Assembly (NCBI GenBank): GCA_017938485.1
Contig: JAGBBM010000136.1
Coordinates: forward strand, 37,036 to 101,035
Origin: Lachnospiraceae bacterium
GTDB lineage: Bacteria; Bacillota; Clostridia; Lachnospirales; Lachnospiraceae
Length of the DNA stretch: 64,000 nt
Reading direction: 5' to 3'
Numbering within the stretch: position 1 is the first letter of the stretch; each line of letters starts with the position of its first letter. Under the pieces are notes generated by a model. That model was not told where the DNA came from, ran no database searches, and worked only from the letters and a program-made list of their open reading frames with translations. Position numbers and translations under genes: made by a program. Of this stretch, positions 33,401 through 41,805 are shown in pieces.

Positions 33401-35955
33401 TTATTTTCTGTACAGAGTGTCAGAGAGCAATCGAGATATTAGACAGAAATCCATGGTATGGCGAGCAGTTCCTTAATAATGATAAGACTAACTTATATGA
33501 TGGTAAGATTAGTGATGATAGACTTGATGCTAATGGTTGTGCAATAGGTATATATACTGGTAAGCATGAACATAATTTTGGTATTGTAAGATACGATAGT
33601 GCAACTGGTATGGATGACTGGTATTATAACTATGCTGATGATGTATCTGATATGTTCGATTTCAATATCGATATTATGGACTCAAGAGAGTTTGAGGAGG
33701 CGTCACAGGCAGTTATTGATGAATTCAATGCATATGTAGCAACAAATCATCCAGAGTTGGATGTAGCTAATCTTACTGATGAGCAAATTGAACTTCTTAA
33801 GTCTGAGCTTCGTGATGTGGCAAATGTTGCTAAGGATGCTTATGATGCTCAGGTTAAGTTTGAGGATTTCTTCGAGGAGAATTATCCAGGCAGACAGTTT
33901 GTAAATTTATCAACTGAAGAGCTTGCATCTATTGAGACAGCATTAACTGGTTATGATCTTGCATTAGCAGAGTTTAACTTGAAGAAGTTTGTACTCAGTA
34001 TTAAAGATTCAACTGGTAATGATTACGCAAACAAGGCATTTAATAATATCTACAAGTCAGGTCAGTATGAAGATTATGTATTATACATAAGAGAGCTTAA
34101 TAATATGCCTGCTTATTGGCATTATGATGAGTATAAGGCATTATATGAGACATATGCACATGCTCTTGATGTTAGAATCGACCTTGAAAAAGAGTATGAG
34201 GAAGCTAATAGAGTTGCGAACTTTGACAATTGGTTATTCGGATGCTATGAGACAGTTGTTATCGGACCTGCAGAGTCATTCTGTGGTGATGATATTGAGA
34301 CAGAGGTGGCATTAAAGGCTCTTACTGATTATATCGATGCTGGTGGTAGTATGCTTATGTTCCATGATACATTGACTAAGTATTCAGACAATGGTGCTCA
34401 TAAGTTGACAGCAGCCTTGATTGATAAGTATGGTATGGATAAGAACCATATGGAGCTTGATGCTTCTCTTGCTGGTACATCCCAGAAGGTAACTGTTGAG
34501 ACAAAAGACTATATCATTGGAAATGACAAAGAGAATGGCAGTATTAAGGTTAACAATAAGGACTTTAATCTGCAGTTATCATCAAAGTATGATACTATTT
34601 CATTTGCTGTAAATTTAACAGGAGATATGAATATTAATAATGTTACATTTGGCGGAAATAGAATTGCTGCGGGTGAGAATATTGAGTACAGTATAACTGT
34701 ATATTCATCTAATGGAAATTTATTAAAGAATGGCAATGTAACTGCTGTAATCCATGGAAATACTTATACTGGAACAACAGATGAAAATGGAATAGTTAAG
34801 TTTGATGTACCAAACTATACAGTTAGAACTGAAGAAAAGACTTACACTGCCAACGATATATGGTTCTTACCATATAAGCTTAAGGATGGTTATAGTTCTA
34901 CAGAGTATAACTTAATTAACCTTTCACATAAGCCAACAACAGATACAAGCAGATTCTTTACATGGAAAGATGATATGGGTACAGTTCATGCTAGTGCTTC
35001 ATCACAGGCTAAGTACAAGTATTACTCACCAATCTATGCATTTACAGATGCAATGAATCTTGGTCACAACGATAACAGACCATATTCACCATATAAGTAT
35101 GCTTCTGTAAATATTAAGGCACTTACTGCAAATGGTTATACAGCTTTACCTGCGAACTTAGGTTCAAATAAGGCTAGTAAGACAAATAAGGGTATTATGA
35201 CTATGTTCCCATTCAACCTTAGTGATGAGCTTAACATAGCACCTACCCATCCACAGGCTTATGCACTTGACCTTCAGAATGATAACTTATCTGTATGGTA
35301 TACAATTGCTGGTGGTAGCAACAATAAGGCTGGTTCTGAGCTTCAAGCAGCTACACCACATGATGGTACAGATAACTACTTTATCTACTCAATAGGTAAT
35401 TTGAACTACTGTAGTGCTGGTCATACAAGAGTAACTGGTCAGTTAAAGGAAAACAACGATGAGAGAATGCTCTATATCAATGTTATCTGTAACTCAGTTA
35501 CAAATGTTCCAGTAACAGAAATAACTGCATTTGACTATTCATCAACAGATGATAATAGAACAAACAATGTAGTTAAGAAGTACGGTTCAGAGTATGTTAT
35601 GAAGCTTGATGAGTCAGTTACAAGACCATTCTTCTCCTTTGACTTTACTCTCGGCAACGGAGTTACACTTAAGGACATTAAGGTTTACTATGAGCTTGAT
35701 AATGTACTTGGATGTGGTGAGAATGATAAGTTGATTAAGAAGTATGGATCAAATGAAGTTACATCAGGTAAGCTTACATTTGTTCCTAAGGATTCTACAA
35801 CAGGTGAAGATTACGATAATCTCTTGATTGATCCATCATACCTTACTAACGGTAAGTATGTATATATTGTTATTCAGTTAACTGATTCAAACGGCAATAA
35901 GACATACAAGAAGATTAAAGTAGAGTATAAGGACAAATTATACAACTTAACTTAA
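30484..35955 (+). CDS. Giant secreted protein at the end of the pilus operon (possible tip adhesin)
   Basis: 1823 residues, the last gene of the locus. A signal peptide (basic MKRNKK, hydrophobic core, likely cut after SFTFA near residue 31) and no second membrane segment or LPXTG anchor. Recognisable pieces: a CTEC pair near residue 975; a segment near 1252-1315 with the strand-turn pattern VVIGPAES...YIDAGGSMLMFHD that resembles a ThuA/glutamine-amidotransferase-like fold; an Ig-like stretch at about 1385-1445 with TTDENGIVKF. Large proteins of this kind in Lachnospiraceae may carry DUF5057; I could not test this. A role like that of PilY1 is inferred from place and size only. GGGAGG precedes the ATG, and a strong terminator follows. 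Confidence 0.6.
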   Translation: MKRNKKLTILALSMMLVMTLAVTVISFTFADNDNNGAGTSTETTDVATGAALTNIDYIVKNSLDKDAEIYKIVEIGSKAVAIEDGESEPYTTFGEFAEKGGFKEYVINGNKTIDDVMPDDKINYVYYYAGAVTSDNTAALADIASADFIYISNDSSNPYTKTNDFGEDLYNLLHVYAVGDYKPIIIESPADSGSTDIGGGGSSGTGILFDNLAVDYFKAEGYLHNTYAWRTSVSATQFYAGNNSLFISISGRAKMGGWKNVKEDPAADTFEQMTEILVVSNGGGAIKAGTATRFELALDGATSVTTLSEIDATNVAKEIELKANQSLYNIKNTALYTTGYSAKYSAYKPEYALVSEISFADLQKDTTFDYSKYDLVIFEDDLKGKDLSDTEFYKRLVGAMYSKVHIIFGDIYTVSNNVNNGSGNLNVGDSTKTNYHELFYMVATEDGVERYPNVMVTTKAEMEIIMSSNNAGTCKVIADIINGGSYRGIGGPGSTSTMFTVLEIQPCYPIDTTIAAAKKGYYSTPSEMINGKTREQLGLKLDANGNTVVVNADGTTSAVDADTIEYYAWELSEAKIADALNMDVRQIKVVHMSSEEFATNKDEVLGNYDMVYIGGNTSALKPLNEWRSIGAFADFGFKMETANNKEILPVYTMYTNVGDMMRNVLDVEEGPVSSGTTFNAAPGHTSSETFVTLNGNDITYNGLEELKAFVAAGMPVIISDDVKAAYDPIKANIAAKKSPYLQNQISPDSNMYDFLLYCDNYDDDTTKVNVIWGFDKDSIDYVDNDGGALGDTLTGEVEVFAGDVNDDVHTDAKSVLYDLYNNAKTSKRPKLAVTSMPAVYNVYDPSTKTKTLSLAYKFDVVGTNNYEVKLYADYSKNSMFEESEIIASGDSVKEITANLATIEKYGSGYSGPVYWKLEIVDKASGASVSTAKLAYVETSDSTKKTVRVLQILPDKTSEKAYSYKEGGNTWVNLIFCTECQRAIEILDRNPWYGEQFLNNDKTNLYDGKISDDRLDANGCAIGIYTGKHEHNFGIVRYDSATGMDDWYYNYADDVSDMFDFNIDIMDSREFEEASQAVIDEFNAYVATNHPELDVANLTDEQIELLKSELRDVANVAKDAYDAQVKFEDFFEENYPGRQFVNLSTEELASIETALTGYDLALAEFNLKKFVLSIKDSTGNDYANKAFNNIYKSGQYEDYVLYIRELNNMPAYWHYDEYKALYETYAHALDVRIDLEKEYEEANRVANFDNWLFGCYETVVIGPAESFCGDDIETEVALKALTDYIDAGGSMLMFHDTLTKYSDNGAHKLTAALIDKYGMDKNHMELDASLAGTSQKVTVETKDYIIGNDKENGSIKVNNKDFNLQLSSKYDTISFAVNLTGDMNINNVTFGGNRIAAGENIEYSITVYSSNGNLLKNGNVTAVIHGNTYTGTTDENGIVKFDVPNYTVRTEEKTYTANDIWFLPYKLKDGYSSTEYNLINLSHKPTTDTSRFFTWKDDMGTVHASASSQAKYKYYSPIYAFTDAMNLGHNDNRPYSPYKYASVNIKALTANGYTALPANLGSNKASKTNKGIMTMFPFNLSDELNIAPTHPQAYALDLQNDNLSVWYTIAGGSNNKAGSELQAATPHDGTDNYFIYSIGNLNYCSAGHTRVTGQLKENNDERMLYINVICNSVTNVPVTEITAFDYSSTDDNRTNNVVKKYGSEYVMKLDESVTRPFFSFDFTLGNGVTLKDIKVYYELDNVLGCGENDKLIKKYGSNEVTSGKLTFVPKDSTTGEDYDNLLIDPSYLTNGKYVYIVIQLTDSNGNKTYKKIKVEYKDKLYNLT

Positions 35956-35972
35956 AATAGCTTAATGCTTTT

Positions 35973-36003
35973 AGAGGCGAAGATAAATCTTCGCCTCTTT
36001 TTA
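35973..36003 (+). terminator. Terminator of the pilus operon
   Basis: A perfect 11-bp stem AGAGGCGAAGA / TCTTCGCCTCT (35973-35983 with 35988-35998), a TAAA loop and a T-run. It marks the end of the locus begun at 15776. Confidence 0.93.
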
Positions 36004-36132
36004 TTTTATGTGTATAATATGTTAGTAAATTGTTACTAACCTTTCTATTATCAAAATATATTGTTTAAAAGTTATGGATAAAATGTTAATATGTATAAAA
36101 CAGTATAAAACCATTATTACGGAGATTGAAAT

Positions 36133-37239
36133 ATGAACAGACTTATCAACATAATAAAAGAAAATAATTTAGATGCTGCGATTATAACAGATGGGTATAA
36201 TATACATTACCTAACAGGATATACTGGCCATACGGGGTGTATGTTAGTTTCAGAGGATAAAATATATATATTAACGGATTCTCGATATACAGAGCAGGTA
36301 AGCATAGAGGCTCCTGATTGTGAGTGTATTGATGTTGGGTTAGAGGGCTATTCTAAAACCATAAGTCGACTATTATCGACTCATTTCGAGGATACACAGG
36401 CGAGTGTGGATAAAACTATAAACATCGGCTTTGAAAATGTGCATATTTCATACAAACAGTACAAGGCCTTTGCAGATGAATTTTTCAAGGCTTTTGGAGA
36501 TAAAATTACATTAGTAGAGTTAGAAGAAAAGATAAATGCTCTAAGAATGATAAAATCTGAAAAAGAGATAGAGTATATTGCCAAAGCAGAAGCTATAGGT
36601 GATGAAGCTTTTTCTCATATACTGACATACATTAAGCCAGGCATGACAGAAAAAGAGGTAGCATTAGAGCTAGAGTATACTATGAAGAAATTAGGAGCAG
36701 AGGGTTTAAGTTTCGACACCATAGCAGCCTCAGGAGCTAATTCATCACTTCCTCATGCAGTTCCTACAGACAGAGTTATAGAAGAGGGAGATTTCCTTAC
36801 TATGGATTTTGGTTGTATATATAAGGGATATTGCTCAGATATGACGAGAACCATCTTTATTGGCTCAAATCCGGTCAAGGAACAGCAGGAGGTATATGAA
36901 ATCGTACTTAAGGCTCAACTTGAAGCTATGAAGTATATCAAGCCAGGGATGAAGTGCTCCGATATAGATGCAGTTGCAAGGGATATTATAACAGCTGCTG
37001 GATATGGAGAATATTTTGGACATGGACTTGGCCATAGTGTAGGACTATATATTCATGAGGAACCACGCTTTTCCAGAAAATGTGATACTATATTAGAAGA
37101 GGGAATGGTGCTTACAGTAGAACCGGGCATATATCTTCCGGGAAAGTTCGGTGTTCGTATAGAAGACCTTATATTAGTAACTAAGGAAGGCTACAAGAAC
37201 CTTACCACATCCCCTAAAGAATTAATATGCATAAAATAA
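36133..37239 (+). CDS. pepP: Xaa-Pro aminopeptidase/dipeptidase (M24B family)
   Basis: 368-residue cytosolic metallopeptidase that removes residues before proline. N-terminal creatinase-like domain to about 125, then the pita-bread domain. The five metal ligands are visible: Asp in MDFGCIYKGYCSD (two), His in GHGLGHSVGLYIHE, and two Glu in VEPGIYLPGKFGVRIED. In many Firmicutes this gene sits next to efp, as here, although in this genome the two converge. ATG behind CGGAGA. The family also contains Xaa-Pro dipeptidases, so the exact substrate length is open. Confidence 0.92.
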   Translation: MNRLINIIKENNLDAAIITDGYNIHYLTGYTGHTGCMLVSEDKIYILTDSRYTEQVSIEAPDCECIDVGLEGYSKTISRLLSTHFEDTQASVDKTINIGFENVHISYKQYKAFADEFFKAFGDKITLVELEEKINALRMIKSEKEIEYIAKAEAIGDEAFSHILTYIKPGMTEKEVALELEYTMKKLGAEGLSFDTIAASGANSSLPHAVPTDRVIEEGDFLTMDFGCIYKGYCSDMTRTIFIGSNPVKEQQEVYEIVLKAQLEAMKYIKPGMKCSDIDAVARDIITAAGYGEYFGHGLGHSVGLYIHEEPRFSRKCDTILEEGMVLTVEPGIYLPGKFGVRIEDLILVTKEGYKNLTTSPKELICIK

Positions 37240-37246
37240 TATGCAT

Positions 37247-37300
37247 AAAAAATAAGCATATATATCATAAAACATTTATGAATATATATGCTTATTTTTT
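37247..37300. terminator. Bidirectional terminator between pepP and efp
   Basis: A stem of about 25 bp with one bulged base: an A-run, TAAGCATATATA and TCATAAA on the left, the matching sequence and a T-run on the right, and a three-base loop. It has A-tract and T-tract on its two sides, so it can serve both convergent genes. Confidence 0.85.
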
Positions 37301-37329
37301 ATTCTTTGTACAAATTATATATAATAATA

Positions 37330-37887
37330 TTATACTCTTGAGAGATACTCACCAGTTCTTGTATCAATCTTAATTGTATCACCCTGATTAACGAATAATG
37401 GAACGTTAAGAGTAGCACCAGTCTCAACTGTACATGGCTTAGTAGCACCAGTAGCAGTATCACCCTTAACACCTGGCTCACACTCAGTAATGAGGAGCTC
37501 TACGAATAAAGGTGCCTCAACTGCAAATACTACACCATTGTGAGAGTTAATCTTACATACCTCGTTCTCCTTAACAAACTTAAGAGAATCGCCGATAACG
37601 TCTGCATTAATAGCTATCTGATCGTAAGTTTCCATATCCATAAAGTTATATAAGTCGCCATCTGCATATAAGTACTGCATATCCTTTCTGTCGATATGAG
37701 CCTTAGGACACTTTTCTGTTGGACGGAAAGTCTTCTCGATAACACCGCCACTCTTTATATTCTTAAGCTTTGTTCTAACGAAAGCAGCACCCTTACCTGG
37801 CTTAACATGCTGGAATTCAATAATCTGGTAAATGTTACCCTCTAATTCTATAGTAACACCATTTCTAAAATCGCCTGCTGAAATCAT
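37330..37887 (-). CDS. efp: Translation elongation factor P
   Basis: 185 residues in three beta-barrel domains; relieves ribosome stalling at polyproline. The tip of domain I reads [10 protein letters not shown] with Lys32, the same position as the modified lysine in Bacillus EF-P. The C-terminal signature ([19 protein letters not shown]) is standard. Start ATG at 37887 with AAGGAGGAT upstream. Its promoter on the minus strand lies back to back with the SigE-like promoter of spoIIIA. The modification enzyme cannot be identified from this window. Confidence 0.96.
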   Translation of the reverse strand: MISAGDFRNGVTIELEGNIYQIIEFQHVKPGKGAAFVRTKLKNIKSGGVIEKTFRPTEKCPKAHIDRKDMQYLYADGDLYNFMDMETYDQIAINADVIGDSLKFVKENEVCKINSHNGVVFAVEAPLFVELLITECEPGVKGDTATGATKPCTVETGATLNVPLFVNQGDTIKIDTRTGEYLSRV

Positions 37888-37917
37888 AATAATCCTCCTT
37901 AAAATCGCATATACCTA

Positions 37918-37946
37918 ATTCTAATATAAATGACATATTTTTTCAA
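37918..37946 (-). promoter_or_regulatory. Predicted SigA promoter of efp
   Basis: On the minus strand TTGAAA (37946-37941), a 17-base spacer and TAGAAT (37923-37918), 30 bases before the start codon. Confidence 0.5.
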
Positions 37947-37958
37947 CTATTTTTTAGG

Positions 37959-37986
37959 TCATATTTTCATTATGTAAGCATATATA
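37959..37986 (+). promoter_or_regulatory. Predicted SigE promoter of the spoIIIA operon
   Basis: TCATATT at 37959-37965, a 13-base spacer and CATATATA at 37979-37986. The -35 matches the SigE consensus and the -10 keeps CATA-A. The spoIIIA operon is SigE-dependent in Bacillus and Clostridium. Confidence 0.6.
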
Positions 37987-38006
37987 TATCTTAAGGGGTG
38001 AAAACT

Positions 38007-38969
38007 TTGAAAAATGAAATTCTAAGATTTCTGTCACCGCCTATAAGATGTATGTTTTCTAAAATATGTATAGATTATGACAGCTTATTAGAATTAAGGA
38101 TACGGGTGGAACGTCCACTTGTCCTTTCCTTTGCGGGGAAGGATTGGTTTATAAATGAAAGCCAGGGATTAACAGACAATGAAGATTTGGCTTATATAGT
38201 ATCTGCTATGGACGTAAAGAATATTTTAGATTATGCCTCAGATTATTCATTGTACGCGTACGAAGAAGAGCTGAAACAAGGATTTATAACAGTAAGAGGC
38301 GGGCATCGTATTGGTTTGGCAGGTCAGGTAGTTATGGATAATAGGAGAATAAAAAACGTGAAAAACATATCATTTATTAATATAAGAATGGCTCATCAAA
38401 TTAAGGGATGTGCTATGGAATTGTTGCCATACATAATAAGTGACGGTAGGATACTTCATACTCTTATCATATCTCCACCGTCTTGCGGAAAAACTACTTT
38501 GCTCAGAGATGTTATACGGTGTATATCCAACGGAAACAACTATGCAAAAGGAATGAATGTAGGGGTAGTAGATGAGCGTTCTGAAATTGCTGCCTGTTAT
38601 ATGGGCATACCTCAAAACGATGTAGGAATTAGAACGGACGTATTGGATTGTTGTCCTAAGGCAGAGGGGATGCTTATGCTGCTTAGGTCTATGAATCCAA
38701 GAGTTATAGCGGTAGATGAGATTGGAAGTAGAGAGGATATAGATGCTATAGCTTACGTGATTAATTGTGGATGTGGAATTATTGCTACTGTCCATGGAGA
38801 TTCCATAGATGATATAAGAACTAAGCCTATTCTTAGAAAGCTTGTGGAAGAAAAAGTTTTTGACAGATATGTGGTTTTAGGAAGAAGCAGAGGGATTGGA
38901 ACCATAGAAAATGTATTTGATGAGAGGGGAAATGAGCTATATATTCATTCCTATTCGCTTGCAAATTAG
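38007..38969 (+). CDS. spoIIIAA: Stage III sporulation protein AA (secretion-type ATPase)
   Basis: 320-residue mother-cell ATPase related to the VirB11/PilB group that powers the SpoIIIA-SpoIIQ channel. Walker A is PSCGKTT near residue 158 and the Walker B region is RVIAVDEIGSRED near 234. First gene of an eight-gene operon in the usual order AA to AH. I prefer the TTG at 38007 because AAGGGGTG ends six bases upstream; a GTG at 37998 lies inside that site. Confidence 0.95.
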   Translation: MKNEILRFLSPPIRCMFSKICIDYDSLLELRIRVERPLVLSFAGKDWFINESQGLTDNEDLAYIVSAMDVKNILDYASDYSLYAYEEELKQGFITVRGGHRIGLAGQVVMDNRRIKNVKNISFINIRMAHQIKGCAMELLPYIISDGRILHTLIISPPSCGKTTLLRDVIRCISNGNNYAKGMNVGVVDERSEIAACYMGIPQNDVGIRTDVLDCCPKAEGMLMLLRSMNPRVIAVDEIGSREDIDAIAYVINCGCGIIATVHGDSIDDIRTKPILRKLVEEKVFDRYVVLGRSRGIGTIENVFDERGNELYIHSYSLAN

Positions 38970-38980
38970 CAGGTATCATT

Positions 38981-39475
38981 ATGGTTGTTGTTGGATGCGT
39001 ATCTTTGGGGTTTATGTTTGCCATTTCTATGAAAAAAAGGGTGGATGAGCTAAGGCAGATAGAAAGAATCATAAACCATATAGAAGGAGAAATTCGCTAC
39101 AATAATGCTCTTATAAAAGAAGCCCTAAGAGGGGCTAGGACAAGGTGTGCTGAGCCCTTTGATGAATGGCTTAATTATGTAGCTGATGAATTGGAGGAGG
39201 ACTATAATGATTCATTTTCTCATATTTGGGACAGGTCTTTAGATATATTACAGAGAAAAACCCATCTTAAAAAAAGTGATATAAAAGAGCTTGTTTTGAT
39301 TGGACAAGCCCTAGGGTATCTAGATATGAAAGCTATAAAGATGGGTCTGGAATTACAAAAGGAAAATCTACATAGTGTTATTTTAAATTTAGATGAGGTA
39401 TTAGCTAACAATATGAAAGTGTCAGTGATATTAGGGACCTTAGGAGGCATTTTTTTGGTAGTTATCTTGCTTTAA
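38981..39475 (+). CDS. spoIIIAB: Stage III sporulation protein AB
   Basis: 164 residues with a membrane segment at each end (about 2-20 and 145-163) and a helical GspF-like middle, as known for SpoIIIAB. RQIERIINHIEGEIRYNNALIKEAL is in the expected conserved region (38? to 60), and LGTLGGIFLVVILL ends the protein. Follows spoIIIAA by 11 bases; no strong ribosome-binding site is seen apart from AGCAGG. Platform component of the feeding-tube channel. Confidence 0.93.
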   Translation: MVVVGCVSLGFMFAISMKKRVDELRQIERIINHIEGEIRYNNALIKEALRGARTRCAEPFDEWLNYVADELEEDYNDSFSHIWDRSLDILQRKTHLKKSDIKELVLIGQALGYLDMKAIKMGLELQKENLHSVILNLDEVLANNMKVSVILGTLGGIFLVVILL

Positions 39476-39496
39476 TTTTTTATTAGGGGTGTTTTT

Positions 39497-39700
39497 ATGA
39501 CCATACAGATTATATTTAAAATAGGGGCAGTTGGTATTATAGTATCCCTTTTAAATCAAGTACTTAAGCATTCAGGAAGAGATGATCAAGCATATCTGGT
39601 AAGTTTAGCAGGCTTAATTATTGTATTATCTTGGATTGTTCCTTACATATATGAGCTATTTCAAAATATAAATTTATTATTTGATTTCGGGGGTATGTAA
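39497..39700 (+). CDS. spoIIIAC: Stage III sporulation protein AC
   Basis: 67 residues, two membrane helices (about 5-20 and 30-55), matching the small SpoIIIAC. The segment IVSLLNQVLKHSGRDDQAYLVSLAG, read across residues 15-40, is the conserved core. ATG behind TTAGGGG. Membrane component of the SpoIIIA channel; its stop is one base before the spoIIIAD start. Confidence 0.93.
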   Translation: MTIQIIFKIGAVGIIVSLLNQVLKHSGRDDQAYLVSLAGLIIVLSWIVPYIYELFQNINLLFDFGGM

Positions 39701-39701
39701 A

Positions 39702-40085
39702 ATGAGCATAGGAGCCATAATGTCAGTGGTGATTATAGGAGTTATTATGGCCCTCAGTTTAAAAAGCAGAAATCCAGAGATAAGTAGTCTTATAAGTCTA
39801 GCCATATGTATGTCTATAATTGGTTTATGTGTATCTAGAATGAGAATAATTATAGATTCCTTAAAGGATATAACTAACCACATACAGATTGACAGCTCTT
39901 ATCTTTTTATCTTAATAAAATTAATCGGTATTGCATACATATGTGAATTTGCATCTTCTATAAGCAAAGATGCTGGATATAGCGCTGTAGCAGCTCAAAT
40001 TGATTTAACAGGGAAAATTACTATGCTTATGATTTCTATGCCTGTTTTATTGCAGGTTATTGAGACTATACTTGAAATGATGTGA
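39702..40085 (+). CDS. spoIIIAD: Stage III sporulation protein AD
   Basis: 127 residues with four membrane segments and the conserved SpoIIIAD stretch IAYICEFASSISKDAGYSAVA near residues 74-94. I take the ATG at 39702 with GGGGG eight bases upstream; a TTG at 39681 overlapping spoIIIAC is the alternative. Integral component of the SpoIIIA complex. Confidence 0.92.
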   Translation: MSIGAIMSVVIIGVIMALSLKSRNPEISSLISLAICMSIIGLCVSRMRIIIDSLKDITNHIQIDSSYLFILIKLIGIAYICEFASSISKDAGYSAVAAQIDLTGKITMLMISMPVLLQVIETILEMM

Positions 40086-40105
40086 AAATGTTAGGCAGGT
40101 AATAT

Positions 40106-41311
40106 ATGAAGCATATGTTTAGAAAAATTATGTTAGTGCTTATCTTTTTTTGTTTGGTGTTTAAGATAGACGTATGTGCAGAAGAAGGCTCACAAGAATA
40201 TGAAGCCACAACAGAAATAGAAGAACCTTATGAGGTGGAATATAGTTCTGATTACGAAAGAACCTACCAGGAGCTATATGATATGCTTCAGATAAAGGAT
40301 ATAGAAAGACAAATAGATGCAGCAGGAATTGGGAATCATATTAGTTTATCTAATATTATTGACGGACTCATAAAGGGGGACAGTGAATATGTATCCAAAT
40401 ACATTATCTCTGCTATAAAAAATCTTCTATTAGGAGAAGTGTTGGTTAATAGGTCTTTAATGCTGCAGCTTATAATAATTGTTTTAATGGGCTCAGTGTT
40501 TGTCAACCTATCAGGTTCCTTTGGCAATGCTTTTGTAAGTGAAAATGGTTTTTATGTAACATATCTTATTATAACTTCAATTATGCTCACTTCCTTTTCT
40601 GTATCCTTGGAGTTAGTGAGCGGTTCAATAGAAAAAGTTCTTGTTCTTATAAGAATTATAGTACCACTTTATGCTTTGGCAATGAATTTTCTCGGACACA
40701 TCACCACATCGGCGGGCATGTATGAGGTGATTCTCCTGGGAGTATGGTTGGTACAAGTAGTTATTCTCAGATTCATTATTCCTATGATTAAATTTTATGT
40801 AATAGTTTCTCTTGTAAATAATTTGAATAAAGAAGATAGCTTTTCTAAGCTTTGTAAACTGATTAAGAATATGGTTAGCTGGCTGTTGAAAACCATAGTG
40901 GTTTTTATTGCGGGTCTGAATATAATTAAAAGTTTGATTGAGCCACAGATAGACGCCTTAAATAAAAATACTATGAGTAAGATTATATCGTCGCTGCCGG
41001 GAGGTGGAATTACATCTGTATTGGCGGGAACCTTACTTGGAGCCGGGGCAGTGGTGAAAAATAGTATAGGAATAGCTGGAATAATCATAATTTTGATTAT
41101 AGTGCTTATTCCTGTAATAAAAACATTTTTTTTGATGTTTGCTGTAAGACTTACAGGAGTTTTGATACAGCCTGTGGGAGAAAAACGCTATGTTAATGGT
41201 GTGGAGGCATTGGCGTCTGGTATGTCTTTGCTTTTGCAGACCATATTTTCCTCAGTGGTTCTTTTTGTGCTAACTATAGCTATTATGGCTTATGCCAGCA
41301 GTGGAGGGTAA
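40106..41311 (+). CDS. spoIIIAE: Stage III sporulation protein AE
   Basis: 401 residues: a cleavable signal peptide (hydrophobic to about 24, then CAEEG), an acidic extracytoplasmic region to about 105, then six to eight membrane segments with GGGITSVLAGTLLGAGAVVKN near residue 293 as the most conserved part. Polytopic channel component. ATG at 40106 with AGGCAGG upstream; the spoIIIAF ribosome-binding site overlaps its stop. Confidence 0.94.
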   Translation: MKHMFRKIMLVLIFFCLVFKIDVCAEEGSQEYEATTEIEEPYEVEYSSDYERTYQELYDMLQIKDIERQIDAAGIGNHISLSNIIDGLIKGDSEYVSKYIISAIKNLLLGEVLVNRSLMLQLIIIVLMGSVFVNLSGSFGNAFVSENGFYVTYLIITSIMLTSFSVSLELVSGSIEKVLVLIRIIVPLYALAMNFLGHITTSAGMYEVILLGVWLVQVVILRFIIPMIKFYVIVSLVNNLNKEDSFSKLCKLIKNMVSWLLKTIVVFIAGLNIIKSLIEPQIDALNKNTMSKIISSLPGGGITSVLAGTLLGAGAVVKNSIGIAGIIIILIIVLIPVIKTFFLMFAVRLTGVLIQPVGEKRYVNGVEALASGMSLLLQTIFSSVVLFVLTIAIMAYASSGG

Positions 41312-41312
41312 T

Positions 41313-41801
41313 ATGTTATATGGATGGATGAAAAGCATAATTATATATCTAATTCTTTCTGGCATATTAGTTAATCTTTCACCTGGAAGCAATTATAAAA
41401 AGTACATACATTTTTTTACGGGCTTGTTACTTCTTGTCATCATGGTAGAACCTATAACACAGCTATTTAACATTGGGTTTGTTGATTTGGACAAAATAAT
41501 GTCAGATATGAGTAGTGGTATATATTCTTACAAGGGTGATGAAAAAGAAGGTATAAGTGATTACTATGAGCTTAGCGTAGGGGATTCAATAAGTAGGTAT
41601 CTAAAGGAGGAAGGATTTATAGTTCTTAAGGTGGAGGTTATAACGAACGAAGAATATGAAATATTAAAATGTACAATTAACTACGATAGGACAGCGGGAG
41701 ATAATGCTGGTTTTGACTCTGAGGATATGGAATATTTAAAAAATAAAATTTCAGATGTCTATAATGTGGAAACAGATAATATATATATAGTAAATCGGTG
41801 A
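41313..41801 (+). CDS. spoIIIAF: Stage III sporulation protein AF
   Basis: 162 residues: two N-terminal membrane helices (about 6-21 and 31-50) and a soluble domain with the ring-building-motif fold known for SpoIIIAF. LYGWMKSIIIYLILSGI is the family N-terminus. ATG at 41313 with GGAGGG four bases before; upstream frames inside spoIIIAE are rejected. Confidence 0.92.
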   Translation: MLYGWMKSIIIYLILSGILVNLSPGSNYKKYIHFFTGLLLLVIMVEPITQLFNIGFVDLDKIMSDMSSGIYSYKGDEKEGISDYYELSVGDSISRYLKEEGFIVLKVEVITNEEYEILKCTINYDRTAGDNAGFDSEDMEYLKNKISDVYNVETDNIYIVNR

Positions 41802-41805
41802 TGTT

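Noticed and set aside
15846-35955. Type II secretion or Com pseudopilus instead of type IV pilus
   Set aside because: PilT, PilM and a long set of minor pilins are present; no comGG-type small genes and no secretin are found.
36021-36040. 8-bp inverted repeat GTTAGTAA-ATTG-TTACTAAC upstream of pepP
   Set aside because: A/T-rich, no clear promoter overlap and just behind the pilus terminator; too weak for a call.
38370-38795. 141-codon minus-strand frame inside spoIIIAA
   Set aside because: Antisense to the conserved ATPase core, no start context, low-complexity Tyr/Ser translation.
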